A stretch of 6,951 nucleotides of DNA from Clostridiales bacterium. GTDB taxonomy: Bacteria; Bacillota; Clostridia; Lutisporales; Lutisporaceae. The stretch spans positions 1-6,951 of the forward strand of contig JAAYKT010000277.1 in the NCBI GenBank assembly GCA_012522255.1. The letters are read 5' to 3'. This document shows, one piece after another, positions 1-5,833 of this stretch. The notes under the pieces are model-generated. The model saw only the letters and a program-made list of their open reading frames with translations, made no database searches and was not told the origin of the DNA. Position numbers and translations under genes: made by a program. Numbering within the stretch: position 1 is the stretch's first letter; every line of letters begins with the position of its first letter.

Positions 1-12
1 CATTGACTTACA

Positions 13-64
13 CTCAGGGCTAAGGAGACCGTCTAACTTCCAACCTTATTGCTTGGGCTTTGAG
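13..64 (+). other. Possible structured RNA or leader hairpin
   Basis: This stretch has no ORF but can fold into an imperfect hairpin. Bases 13-21 pair with 56-64 over nine pairs, two of them internal G-U and one a terminal U-G. Bases 22-25 (AAGG) pair with 44-47 (CCUU) after a bulge of about eight bases on the 3' side. A U-rich run follows at 77-81. It could be the 3' end of a structured RNA that starts outside the window, a leader, or chance. I do not recognise an RNA family. Confidence 0.2.
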
Positions 65-78
65 CCTCATTCTATATT
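49..78 (+). promoter_or_regulatory. Weak candidate promoter for the Y-family polymerase
   Basis: TTGCTT at 49-54 and TATATT at 73-78 are separated by 18 bases, an acceptable but weak sigma-A-like arrangement. A start near 85 would leave a short leader carrying the AGAAGG ribosome binding site at 90-95. I see no LexA/SOS-type palindrome here, so damage induction is not supported by the sequence. The elements overlap the possible hairpin at 13-64. Confidence 0.25.
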
Positions 79-106
79 TTTAGTTGTACAGAAGGCAGTG
101 ATATTT

Positions 107-1366
107 ATGACAGCTCGATCTATCATTATGCATATTGATGTTAATTCAGCTTTTTTGTCATGGCAAGCCGCATATAACCTGCAACATGGGGATTTGCTGG
201 ATTTGCGCGAGATTCCTTCTGCAGTGGGCGGTTCGCAGAAAGACAGAAGAGGAATTGTCCTGGCAAAAAGTATACCCGCTAAGATTAAAGGAATACAGAC
301 GGGACAGGTTATATGGCAGGCTAAAGAGAAATGCCCTGAGCTTATAGTGGTTCCGCCCGATTATGGACTGTATATGATGTGCAGCAATGCCTTATATCAA
401 CTGGTTCACGAATGTTCGCCAACTGTACAAAGATTTTCTGTTGATGAAATGTTTTTAGACTATACAGGCATGGAAAAAAATTTTGGAGAGCCTGTAAAAG
501 CTGCCCATAGCTTGAAAGACAAGATCAAAAAAGAATTAGGCTTTACGGTAAACATAGGTATAGGCACAAATAAGCTTTTGGCAAAAATGGCCGGTGATTT
601 GAAAAAACCCGATATGGTGCATACTATTTTGTCTAAAAAAGAAATGAAGAATAAGATGTGGCCTTTGCCGGTGGAGGATTTGTTTATGGTTGGACGGGCG
701 ACAAAAAGAAAACTTAAGGATTTGAATATTACAACAATAGGTGATTTGGCAGAAATAGATGCGGAAATACTCAAATACAAGCTGAAATCCTTTGGCAGCC
801 TTATATGGCAATATGCAAACGGGATTGACAAATCCGTAATGAAAAACGGTGCAACTGTCCCCATGAAAAGCATAGGCAATTCAACAACGATAAAATTCGA
901 TGTGGACAACAGTAAAACGGCATATAAGGTTCTGCTTTCGCTTACTGAATCGGTAACCCAAAGATTACGCAGGGCTCGTTGTTGTTGCAGTGTCATATCA
1001 ATTGAAATAAGGACCGCAGAACTCGGATTTTATTCTCACCAAAGAAAGGTTTTTTCGCCTACTAATATTACGATTGAAATATTCAAAACAGTAAAAGAGC
1101 TGTTTGATGAAGGGTGGAAAGGCGAGAAAATCAGGCATCTGGGTGTCAGAGTAGCAGATCTATGCAGCGATGAATTTATACAGGCAACAATATTTGATGA
1201 TGAATTAAGAGAAAAGAAGCAAAACTTAGATTATGCCATAGATAGGGTTAGGGATATACATGGAAAATATTCAGTAATGCGAGGCACATTTTTAGATAAA
1301 GAGATCAAACCCATGATAGGTGGAGTAGACATAGACGAATATCCTTTAATGAGCGGAATTTTATAG
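107..1366 (+). CDS. Y-family translesion DNA polymerase (DinB/UmuC-like)
   Basis: This is an error-prone DNA polymerase of the DinB/UmuC superfamily, which inserts nucleotides opposite damaged template bases. The 419-residue length fits the family. The palm carries HIDVN with catalytic D11, and SVDE with D113 and E114; these three carboxylates bind the two metal ions. F16 lies where the ribonucleotide-excluding steric gate is expected. TNKLLAKMA (about 155-163) and a helix-hairpin-helix-like thumb region (about 186-220, with VEDLFMVG) follow, then the little-finger domain. QATIF (359-363) resembles a sliding-clamp binding pentapeptide. The DVN form of motif I and the wording around it match a clostridial subgroup distinct from classical Pol IV, so I give no symbol. 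I chose ATG 107 because AGAAGG lies 11 bases upstream; an in-frame ATG at 53 would add 18 unsupported residues. Three consecutive cysteines (292-294) in the little finger are unusual. A small partner gene follows 31 bases downstream. Confidence 0.92.
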   Translation: MTARSIIMHIDVNSAFLSWQAAYNLQHGDLLDLREIPSAVGGSQKDRRGIVLAKSIPAKIKGIQTGQVIWQAKEKCPELIVVPPDYGLYMMCSNALYQLVHECSPTVQRFSVDEMFLDYTGMEKNFGEPVKAAHSLKDKIKKELGFTVNIGIGTNKLLAKMAGDLKKPDMVHTILSKKEMKNKMWPLPVEDLFMVGRATKRKLKDLNITTIGDLAEIDAEILKYKLKSFGSLIWQYANGIDKSVMKNGATVPMKSIGNSTTIKFDVDNSKTAYKVLLSLTESVTQRLRRARCCCSVISIEIRTAELGFYSHQRKVFSPTNITIEIFKTVKELFDEGWKGEKIRHLGVRVADLCSDEFIQATIFDDELREKKQNLDYAIDRVRDIHGKYSVMRGTFLDKEIKPMIGGVDIDEYPLMSGIL

Positions 1367-1383
1367 TGAAAGTAATGATAATC

Positions 1384-1389
1384 AGGAAG
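1384..1389 (+). promoter_or_regulatory. Ribosome binding site deciding a TTG start
   Basis: AGGAAG ends eight bases before TTG 1398. The alternative in-frame GTG at 1389 overlaps this site and would have no usable ribosome binding site of its own, so TTG is the better start for the small gene that follows. Confidence 0.6.
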
Positions 1390-1397
1390 TGAACAAA

Positions 1398-1658
1398 TTG
1401 AAGGTAGTCGCAAAACCCATTGATATGATAGCAATTTTTACAAAGGAAGGTATTCCAACGCCTGTGAGGTTTAAGTATTATGAAGATGATTCGGCAACTG
1501 TAATAAAAGTTGACAGGGTTATGATACGGGAGACCGAAAAATTTGCAGGTAACAATATGTTTGTATTCAGGTGCCAAAGTTTAATTGGCGATATACAGAA
1601 AGTTTATGAGTTGAAATATGAACTTGCCACATGCAAATGGATATTGTTTAAGATATAA
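1398..1658 (+). CDS. Small conserved polymerase-linked protein of unknown function
   Basis: The product has 86 residues, no signal peptide and no membrane segment. Alternating hydrophobic residues suggest a small, mostly beta fold: an N-terminal strand around VAKPIDMIAIF, a PVRFKYY strand, VIKVDRVM, a FVFRCQS strand, and a terminal YELKYEL...CKWILFKI that would form a closing hairpin. I recall similar small proteins encoded directly after this polymerase subgroup in clostridia, but no function is known to me. Its length, beta-rich character and tail resemble the DUF6504-type partners of actinobacterial mutasome genes; that comparison is inference only. It starts 31 bases after the polymerase stop, on the same strand and with no terminator between, so co-transcription is likely. 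GTG 1389 is an alternative start. Confidence 0.7.
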   Translation: MKVVAKPIDMIAIFTKEGIPTPVRFKYYEDDSATVIKVDRVMIRETEKFAGNNMFVFRCQSLIGDIQKVYELKYELATCKWILFKI

Positions 1659-1673
1659 GGATAAATGGGGTTA

Positions 1674-2624
1674 TCATCGCAATATGAGTGCTGCAGCACC
1701 TATCACGCCCGCGTTTGGTCCCAATTCGGCTTTTATTATATCACATGATTTTAGATTATGTTTTAAGGCTCTGTTTTCTACCTCTTTTGCAATTTTCGGA
1801 TATAATACATCCCATTGATTTGATACTCCACCACCTACAGCTATCCTGTCCGGATTATACATAGCTATAACATTGCTTATTCCTATCCCTAAATATAAGG
1901 CTTCTTTGTAAATTAGTTTATTGGCTAAATTATCTCCTTTTTTAGCGGCATCAAAAATATGTTCCGCTTTTATATGCCCATTTGACGTGAGTTTATGTAT
2001 TATAGATATTTCACCCATACCAATATGCTTTTTTGCGAAATTTGCCATGGCTGTGCCTGAGGCCATGGCTTCAAAACAACCATAATTTCCGCAATTACAT
2101 TTTTCACCGTTTATATCAATAACAATATGACCGATTTCCGCCGCTCCGTAATTAGCTCCATGATATGGTTTTCCACTAATTATCATCCCCCCGCCAATTC
2201 CGGTACTCACAGTCATATAGAAAAAGTTATTTGTATCTCGGCCGCTGCCAAATAAATATTCACCATATGCCGCAGCATTGGCATCATTATCAATCTCTAC
2301 GGGAAGTTTAAAAGTATTTTTTATTATATCCGATAAAGGCATATCATCCCATCCGGCTAAGTTTGTAAGAGTGATTATTTTACCGTTATCGGCATCGATA
2401 AATCCGGGAACGCCTATACCGATGCCTGCTATATCATGTTTTTGTGAAACTTGTTGCTCAATTAGGGATTTTATTACGAACTTTATTTTATCAATATCAC
2501 TTTTGGGTCCTTTTTGTGCCTCAGTTTGGCACCTTATCCTTGCAATAAGATTACCGGAACCATTCATAATCCCTGCATCTAATTTTGTGCCCCCCAAATC
2601 TATTCCCAAAGCAACTTTATCCAT
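1674..2624 (-). CDS. ROK-family sugar kinase (glucokinase-like)
   Basis: This is a cytoplasmic ATP-dependent sugar kinase of the ROK family, probably phosphorylating glucose or a related hexose or N-acyl hexosamine at C6. It has 316 residues, normal for a ROK kinase. The N-terminal DLGGTK (9-14) is the phosphate-binding loop. DNDAN (112-116) supplies the catalytic base D114. A glycine-rich STGIGGG stretch lies at 140-146. ExGH (E163, H166) contacts the sugar, and H166 with C176, C178 and C183 forms the ROK structural zinc site (CxCGxxGC pattern). There is no N-terminal helix-turn-helix, so it is a kinase rather than a NagC/XylR-type repressor. The exact sugar cannot be read from sequence. I chose ATG 2624 because GAAGGGTG (2631-2638) lies six bases upstream; GTG 2633 would overlap that site. 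It converges on the small gene ending at 1658, leaving only 15 bases and no visible bidirectional terminator. Confidence 0.93.
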   Translation of the reverse strand: MDKVALGIDLGGTKLDAGIMNGSGNLIARIRCQTEAQKGPKSDIDKIKFVIKSLIEQQVSQKHDIAGIGIGVPGFIDADNGKIITLTNLAGWDDMPLSDIIKNTFKLPVEIDNDANAAAYGEYLFGSGRDTNNFFYMTVSTGIGGGMIISGKPYHGANYGAAEIGHIVIDINGEKCNCGNYGCFEAMASGTAMANFAKKHIGMGEISIIHKLTSNGHIKAEHIFDAAKKGDNLANKLIYKEALYLGIGISNVIAMYNPDRIAVGGGVSNQWDVLYPKIAKEVENRALKHNLKSCDIIKAELGPNAGVIGAAALILR

Positions 2625-2630
2625 TTCAAA

Positions 2631-2638
2631 CACCCTTC
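2631..2638 (-). promoter_or_regulatory. Ribosome binding site of the ROK kinase
   Basis: On the minus strand this reads GAAGGGTG, six bases before ATG 2624, and it fixes the start. A TATAAT-like hexamer at 2641-2646 (minus strand) sits so close that a transcript from it would begin inside this site, so I do not call it as the promoter. Confidence 0.6.
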
Positions 2639-2695
2639 GTATTATATTTAGTTACAGCTAACATATTGTTTGCTTAATGATACTAACGTCGGAAT

Positions 2696-2710
2696 TATCA
2701 ATATTTGATA
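2696..2710. repeat. 15-base dyad, candidate operator
   Basis: TATCAA and TTGATA form perfect six-base arms around a three-base TAT centre. This size and symmetry suit a dimeric repressor. It lies 72 bases upstream of the kinase start and 226 bases upstream of the DUF438 start. It is not an FNR box, since the half-sites are in the opposite order to TTGAT...ATCAA. In such AT-rich DNA chance occurrence is possible. Confidence 0.3.
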
Positions 2711-2712
2711 GA

Positions 2713-2742
2713 GATTGCGTTGTGAAAATGCTAACTGCAATC
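2713..2742. repeat. Intergenic stem-loop of unknown role
   Basis: GATTGCGTT (2713-2721) pairs with AAC (2733-2735) and GCAATC (2737-2742), giving nine base pairs with one bulged T and an 11-base loop. No T-run follows on either strand, so it is not an ordinary intrinsic terminator. It could be part of an untranslated leader of the kinase or a protein-binding site. Confidence 0.3.
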
Positions 2743-2836
2743 GCTTCAAATACAATAATTTGCTATAAACAGGTAAGCTTTAATGTGTGAAATAACTATT
2801 TTTAGGCTGAGGATAAATATTTACCGATATTTCTTA

Positions 2837-2845
2837 TGATATAAT
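2837..2845 (+). promoter_or_regulatory. Extended -10 promoter for the DUF438/PAS gene
   Basis: TGATATAAT has a perfect TATAAT (2840-2845) with the TG of an extended -10 element at the correct one-base spacing. The -35 region, around ATATTT at 2817-2822, is poor, which extended -10 promoters tolerate. Transcription would start near 2852, giving a leader of about 85 bases that contains the strong AAAGGAG ribosome binding site. Confidence 0.55.
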
Positions 2846-2936
2846 TATAAAGGAAGATTATTGAATTATCAAAATGTTTCAGGTTAGAGTGGAGAGGATA
2901 AAATTCGAATAGTAATCTAAAAAGGAGAGAGGCACT

Positions 2937-4118
2937 ATGGATGCACAAAGGATAGACAAGTTGACCGAGTATGTACAAGGTGTATTGGATGGTAAAGATG
3001 GCACCATGCTTTATAAAAAATACTATGATGATATAGAAAAAGTAACACCGGGAGAAACTTTTGAGGTATTTTTTCAACATCTAAAAAGGGGCCTGATGCC
3101 TAAAGATATTTTAAAAATCCTGGATAAGGTTATTCATGTTTTTAACATATCATTGAGTGAATTTAGCTGGGATAAACCGTTGAAAGACAGTTTTCCGGAT
3201 ACACTCATGAAAGAGAATCGTGCGTTAGTAAATAAATTGGAAAATATAAAAGAAATTATTAAAAGAAAAGATTTCAAAAACAACAAAACTGAATTGTTAA
3301 AAAGAATTGAGGAATTGCAAGATTTTAACCCACATTACTTGAAAAAAGAGAACATACTGTTTCCTTATTTGGAAAAGAAGATGGAGAAATTTGAAGGGTT
3401 AAAAATAATGTGGTCTTTGCACGATGAGGCTCGGGCTGCACTAAAAGAGACGATAGATTCCCTAAGACCCGATGAAACAGACGAAACTAAATTTAACATA
3501 GCTGTAGGGAATTTATTTTTCATTCTTTATGGACTTGTATATAAAGAGGAAATGATACTGCTTCCTGCTGCAATGGAGGTAATAAAAGAGGAAGAATGGA
3601 TTAGCATGAAAGAACAAAGTTATGAATATGCTTTTCCTTTTATAGATAAACCCCAAAATATTGAGAAGGATGAAAAGGTTGGGGATATAACTGTAAAAGA
3701 AGGAGAAACATTTATAATAAAGTCGGAAACAGGGGAACTTAGTTTTGAACAGGTGTTGCTTTTATTCAATTCTTTACCTGTAGACCTGTCATATGTGGAC
3801 GAAAATAATAAGCTTAAATTTTTTACGCGGCCAAAAGATAGAATATTTCCCCGTTCACCCGCCTCAATCGGAAGAAACGTAGAGAACTGTCATCCCGCTG
3901 AAAGTGTACATGTTGTAAGTGAAATAATCGAGGAATTCAGACAAGGCAGGAAAGACGAAGCGACTTTTTGGATTCAAATGAAAGAAAAAACAATTTTGAT
4001 TCAATATTTTGCAGTAAGGAATTCCCCTGGGGAATATAAAGGCGTATTGGAAGTCAGCCAGGATATTACCGGTATAAAAAAATTGGAAGGGGAAAGAAGG
4101 CTGCTTCAGTGGAAATAG
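2937..4118 (+). CDS. DUF438 / hemerythrin-like / PAS domain sensor protein
   Basis: This is a soluble 393-residue protein of the DUF438 family. An N-terminal DUF438 helical domain (about 1-75) is followed by a hemerythrin HHE-like helical bundle (about 85-230) and a C-terminal PAS domain (about 270-385). In the bundle, ENRA (93-96), HYLKKEN (133-139) with LFPYLEK, HDEAR (162-166) and KEEMILLP (203-210) match the family's repeating ligand blocks. In related proteins these can hold a di-iron centre that reacts with oxygen or nitric oxide. The histidine-rich HPVH-type segment often seen just before EN is here PDTLM, so one ligand may be missing. The PAS domain carries the conserved RIFPRSPASIGR and NCHP (317-320) signatures. 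It has no kinase, cyclase or DNA-binding output domain, so it probably signals through a partner. AAAGGAG lies nine bases before the ATG. No terminator is visible after it, yet the next operon has its own strong promoter. Confidence 0.88.
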   Translation: MDAQRIDKLTEYVQGVLDGKDGTMLYKKYYDDIEKVTPGETFEVFFQHLKRGLMPKDILKILDKVIHVFNISLSEFSWDKPLKDSFPDTLMKENRALVNKLENIKEIIKRKDFKNNKTELLKRIEELQDFNPHYLKKENILFPYLEKKMEKFEGLKIMWSLHDEARAALKETIDSLRPDETDETKFNIAVGNLFFILYGLVYKEEMILLPAAMEVIKEEEWISMKEQSYEYAFPFIDKPQNIEKDEKVGDITVKEGETFIIKSETGELSFEQVLLLFNSLPVDLSYVDENNKLKFFTRPKDRIFPRSPASIGRNVENCHPAESVHVVSEIIEEFRQGRKDEATFWIQMKEKTILIQYFAVRNSPGEYKGVLEVSQDITGIKKLEGERRLLQWK

Positions 4119-4132
4119 AAAATCTGTACAAA

Positions 4133-4154
4133 GTTATTGACATATGACCATAAC
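4133..4154. promoter_or_regulatory. 22-base operator-like dyad over the -35 box
   Basis: An inverted repeat is centred on CATATG (4141-4146), with outer arms GTTAT (4133-4137) and ATAAC (4150-4154). Nine of the 11 symmetric positions are complementary. It covers the whole -35 hexamer of the downstream promoter, the classical place for a repressor. The first gene of the operon encodes a helix-turn-helix protein, so autoregulation is the simplest guess. Confidence 0.5.
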
Positions 4155-4164
4155 AAGGTATAAT
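4137..4164 (+). promoter_or_regulatory. Consensus sigma-A-type promoter of the DUF134-NifX-MinD operon
   Basis: TTGACA (4137-4142) and TATAAT (4159-4164) both match consensus exactly, with a 16-base spacer. It starts only 18 bases after the DUF438/PAS stop codon and would initiate near 4171, giving a leader of about 70 bases. Such a strong core promoter usually needs a repressor, which fits the overlapping dyad. Confidence 0.8.
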
Positions 4165-4228
4165 AAAAGGTAGTGGAATATCACGGCATACATTTAAAAT
4201 TTGCCAATAAAGTTATGGATGTATGGAA

Positions 4229-4235
4229 AGAGGTG
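4229..4235 (+). promoter_or_regulatory. Ribosome binding site fixing the DUF134 start
   Basis: AGAGGTG lies five bases before ATG 4241. An upstream in-frame ATG at 4223 would overlap it and add six residues outside the conserved family start MARPRKWRR. Confidence 0.65.
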
Positions 4236-4240
4236 AATAT

Positions 4241-4609
4241 ATGGCAAGACCCAGGAAGTGGAGAAGGGTTTGCGGTTTGCCGGACAATAGTCATTTTGGA
4301 CCTTTAAATACTCCCATAGATCATGATCATTTCGTTATTATGTCAGTAGATGAATATGAAACTGTCAGGTTGATTGACTTGGAAGGCTTGACCCAGGAAG
4401 AATGTGCCGAGCGGATGAATGTCGCCCGTACGACGGTGCAGCGTATTTATAGTGATGCCCGTAAAAAGGTTGCAGAATCTTTGGTTGAAGGAAAAGTATT
4501 AAGAATAGAAGGCGGGGATTATGAAATCTGTAATGGATTTCAAAAAACTTGTGGTGTAGGAAGATGTCACAGGCATAGGCATGGTAAAAACGAAGGAGGG
4601 TTAAAATGA
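4241..4609 (+). CDS. DUF134 (UPF0251) helix-turn-helix regulator
   Basis: The product has 122 residues and opens with the family hallmark ARPRKWRRVC. An LTQEECAERM...ARTTVQRIYSDAR segment (50-74) is a sigma-70 region 4-like helix-turn-helix, so it probably binds DNA. The C-terminal tail is rich in Cys and His (C97, C104, C109, H110, H112, H114) and could bind a metal or Fe-S cluster, making it a metal- or redox-responsive switch; this is inference. Members of this family are commonly encoded beside, or fused to, NifX-type proteins, as here. Its TGA stop overlaps the ATG of the next gene in an ATGA, which points to translational coupling. It is the first gene behind a consensus promoter overlapped by a 22-base dyad, so I infer autoregulation. 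I know of no defined target for the family. Confidence 0.88.
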   Translation: MARPRKWRRVCGLPDNSHFGPLNTPIDHDHFVIMSVDEYETVRLIDLEGLTQEECAERMNVARTTVQRIYSDARKKVAESLVEGKVLRIEGGDYEICNGFQKTCGVGRCHRHRHGKNEGGLK

Positions 4610-4968
4610 AAATAGCAGTACCTGTAAATGATAAGTTTATGGAAAGTGGAGTATGTCAATCCTTTGGTAGGGCTCCTTATTTTTTGATATATGATATCAA
4701 ATCAAAAGAGAGCGATTTTTTAGAAAACAGCGCGGCAATCAGCAGAGGTGGCGCGGGAATTAAGGCAGCTCAGTTAGTGGCAGATAGAAAAATAAATGCA
4801 CTTCTTGCACCAAGATGCGGTGAAAATGCGGCGGAGATCATAAAAGCTGCAAATATAAAACTTTTTAAGACAATAGGTGATTCGATTTCTGATAATATAG
4901 CGGCTTTTGTTGATGAAAAGCTGCCACTTCTTGAAGATATACATGCAGGATTTCATAACCATGGATAA
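4606..4968 (+). CDS. NifX/NafY-type metal-cluster-binding protein
   Basis: This is a 120-residue protein of the 'dinitrogenase iron-molybdenum cofactor biosynthesis' family (Pfam PF02579), a small ribonuclease H-like alpha/beta fold that carries metal-sulfur clusters or precursors. The family start MKIAVPVND is followed by VCQSFGRAPYFLIYD (16-30), GGAGIKAAQLV (48-58) and LLAPRCGENAAEII (66-79). C17 and C71 are its only cysteines, and the tail HAGFHNHG adds three histidines, so either set could contribute metal ligands. No nitrogenase gene is visible, so a FeMo-cofactor role is not implied. The context fits an ORP-like cluster protein served by the downstream ATPases. AAGGAGGG (4593-4600) lies five bases before the start, and the start overlaps the DUF134 stop by four bases. 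The next gene overlaps its end by eight bases. Confidence 0.88.
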   Translation: MKIAVPVNDKFMESGVCQSFGRAPYFLIYDIKSKESDFLENSAAISRGGAGIKAAQLVADRKINALLAPRCGENAAEIIKAANIKLFKTIGDSISDNIAAFVDEKLPLLEDIHAGFHNHG

Positions 4969-5833
4969 AGACATCATGAAGATAGCAGTATTAAGCGGCA
5001 AGGGCGGTACGGGGAAAACTCTTTTATCTGTTAATATGGCCGTCGTTGCGGATAAATCTATATATATAGATTGTGATGTAGAGGAGCCTAACGGGCATCT
5101 TTTTCTAAAACCAAAGAATATTAGTACAGAAAAAGTAACGGTTAAGATACCGGTTGTAGATGTGGAGCTTTGTAACGGATGTCGTAAATGTGTAGAGTTT
5201 TGCAAGTTTAATGCTTTGGCATATATTAAAGACAGGCTTATTATATTTGATAATATTTGTCATTCATGCGGCGGTTGCATTTTGGTTTGCCCGGAAAAAG
5301 CCTTAACAGAAAAAGAAAAGATAATAGGAGAGGTGCAAAAAGGTGCATCTTCGAATGTAACTGTGTTAAGCGGTATCCTGAACATCGGTGAAGCTTCAGG
5401 TGTTCCTATCATTGATAGGCTGCTGGATGAGGAGCCTGCCGATGAGAGCATTACTATTATCGATTGCCCCCCGGGAAGCGCCTGTATTGTAATGGAAAGC
5501 ATAAAGGATGCCGATTATTGTATATTGGTGGCAGAGCCGACCTTATTTGGCGCACATAATCTCAGCATGGTATATGAACTTGTAAAATTATTCAATAAGC
5601 CTAATGGTGTAGTTCTGAATAAATGCGAAGAAGGGAAAAATCCTTCAAAAGATTTTTGCATCAAGAACAATATAAAGATTTTAGGAGAGATTCCTTTTGA
5701 TATTGAACTTGGGACACTTAATTCAAATGGACAAATAGCAGCCAGAGAAAATTCCAAGTACAAGGACTTGTTTTCAAATCTCCTAAAAAAGGCAGCAGAG
5801 GAGGCATCAAATGAAACAGTTATTAATCCTTAG
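4961..5833 (+). CDS. MinD/ParA-type ATPase with two 4Fe-4S ferredoxin motifs (first copy)
   Basis: This 290-residue cytoplasmic P-loop ATPase belongs to the SIMIBI class (MinD/Mrp/CooC-like). A deviant Walker A, SGKGGTGKT (12-20), is followed by DCDVEEPN (37-44). A bacterial ferredoxin insert then supplies two CxxCxxCxxxC motifs, C71/C74/C77/C81 and C100/C103/C106/C110, enough for two 4Fe-4S clusters. Walker B lies at ITIIDCPPG (164-172) and a VAEP switch-like strand at 190-193. Such proteins usually dimerise on ATP. In Desulfovibrio, paired homologues belong to the orange-protein complex. I infer a role in inserting or positioning a metal cluster for the NifX-type neighbours. ATG 4961 has AGGA ten bases upstream and overlaps the previous gene by eight bases. 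ATG 4976, at MKIAVLSGK, is a close alternative start. The 3' end overlaps the second ATPase gene by 23 bases. Confidence 0.9.
   Translation: MDKDIMKIAVLSGKGGTGKTLLSVNMAVVADKSIYIDCDVEEPNGHLFLKPKNISTEKVTVKIPVVDVELCNGCRKCVEFCKFNALAYIKDRLIIFDNICHSCGGCILVCPEKALTEKEKIIGEVQKGASSNVTVLSGILNIGEASGVPIIDRLLDEEPADESITIIDCPPGSACIVMESIKDADYCILVAEPTLFGAHNLSMVYELVKLFNKPNGVVLNKCEEGKNPSKDFCIKNNIKILGEIPFDIELGTLNSNGQIAARENSKYKDLFSNLLKKAAEEASNETVINP
5797..5804 (+). promoter_or_regulatory. Strong internal ribosome binding site for the second ATPase
   Basis: AGAGGAGG inside the end of the first ATPase gene lies six bases before ATG 5811. It supports the 23-base gene overlap as genuine and suggests balanced, coupled translation of the two ATPases. 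Confidence 0.7.

Larger units (their letters stand above)
2625..2936. other. Intergenic region between divergent ROK and DUF438 genes
   Basis: About 310 AT-rich bases separate the divergently transcribed kinase and DUF438/PAS genes. It holds the kinase ribosome binding site, a 15-base dyad (2696-2710), a stem-loop (2713-2742), an extended -10 promoter (2837-2845) and the AAAGGAG site (2921-2927) of the downstream gene. I found no convincing promoter for the kinase, no riboswitch I recognise and no credible small ORF. Confidence 0.7.

Noticed and set aside
460..996. A 178-codon open frame on the minus strand
   Set aside because: It lies entirely inside the well-supported polymerase gene, its translation has no recognisable motif, and it has no ribosome binding site of note. 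It is a shadow frame.
1659..1673. Bidirectional terminator between the convergent genes
   Set aside because: The 15-base gap has no inverted repeat, and no GC-rich stem with a T-run is seen in the flanking coding ends.
1674..2624. ROK-family transcriptional repressor
   Set aside because: The protein begins directly with the phosphate-binding loop and has no N-terminal helix-turn-helix; kinase residues are intact.
2641..2646. TATAAT on the minus strand as the kinase promoter
   Set aside because: It lies two bases upstream of the ribosome binding site, so a transcript from it would start within that site; there is also no good -35 box.
2737..2749. Catabolite-repression (cre) site upstream of the sugar kinase
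   Set aside because: The minus strand reads TGAAGCGATTGCA, which is one base short of the cre pattern and imperfect in symmetry.
4774..5502. Minus-strand open frames opposite the NifX-type and first ATPase genes
   Set aside because: They are antisense to conserved motifs (P-loop, ferredoxin cysteines) and show no family resemblance.
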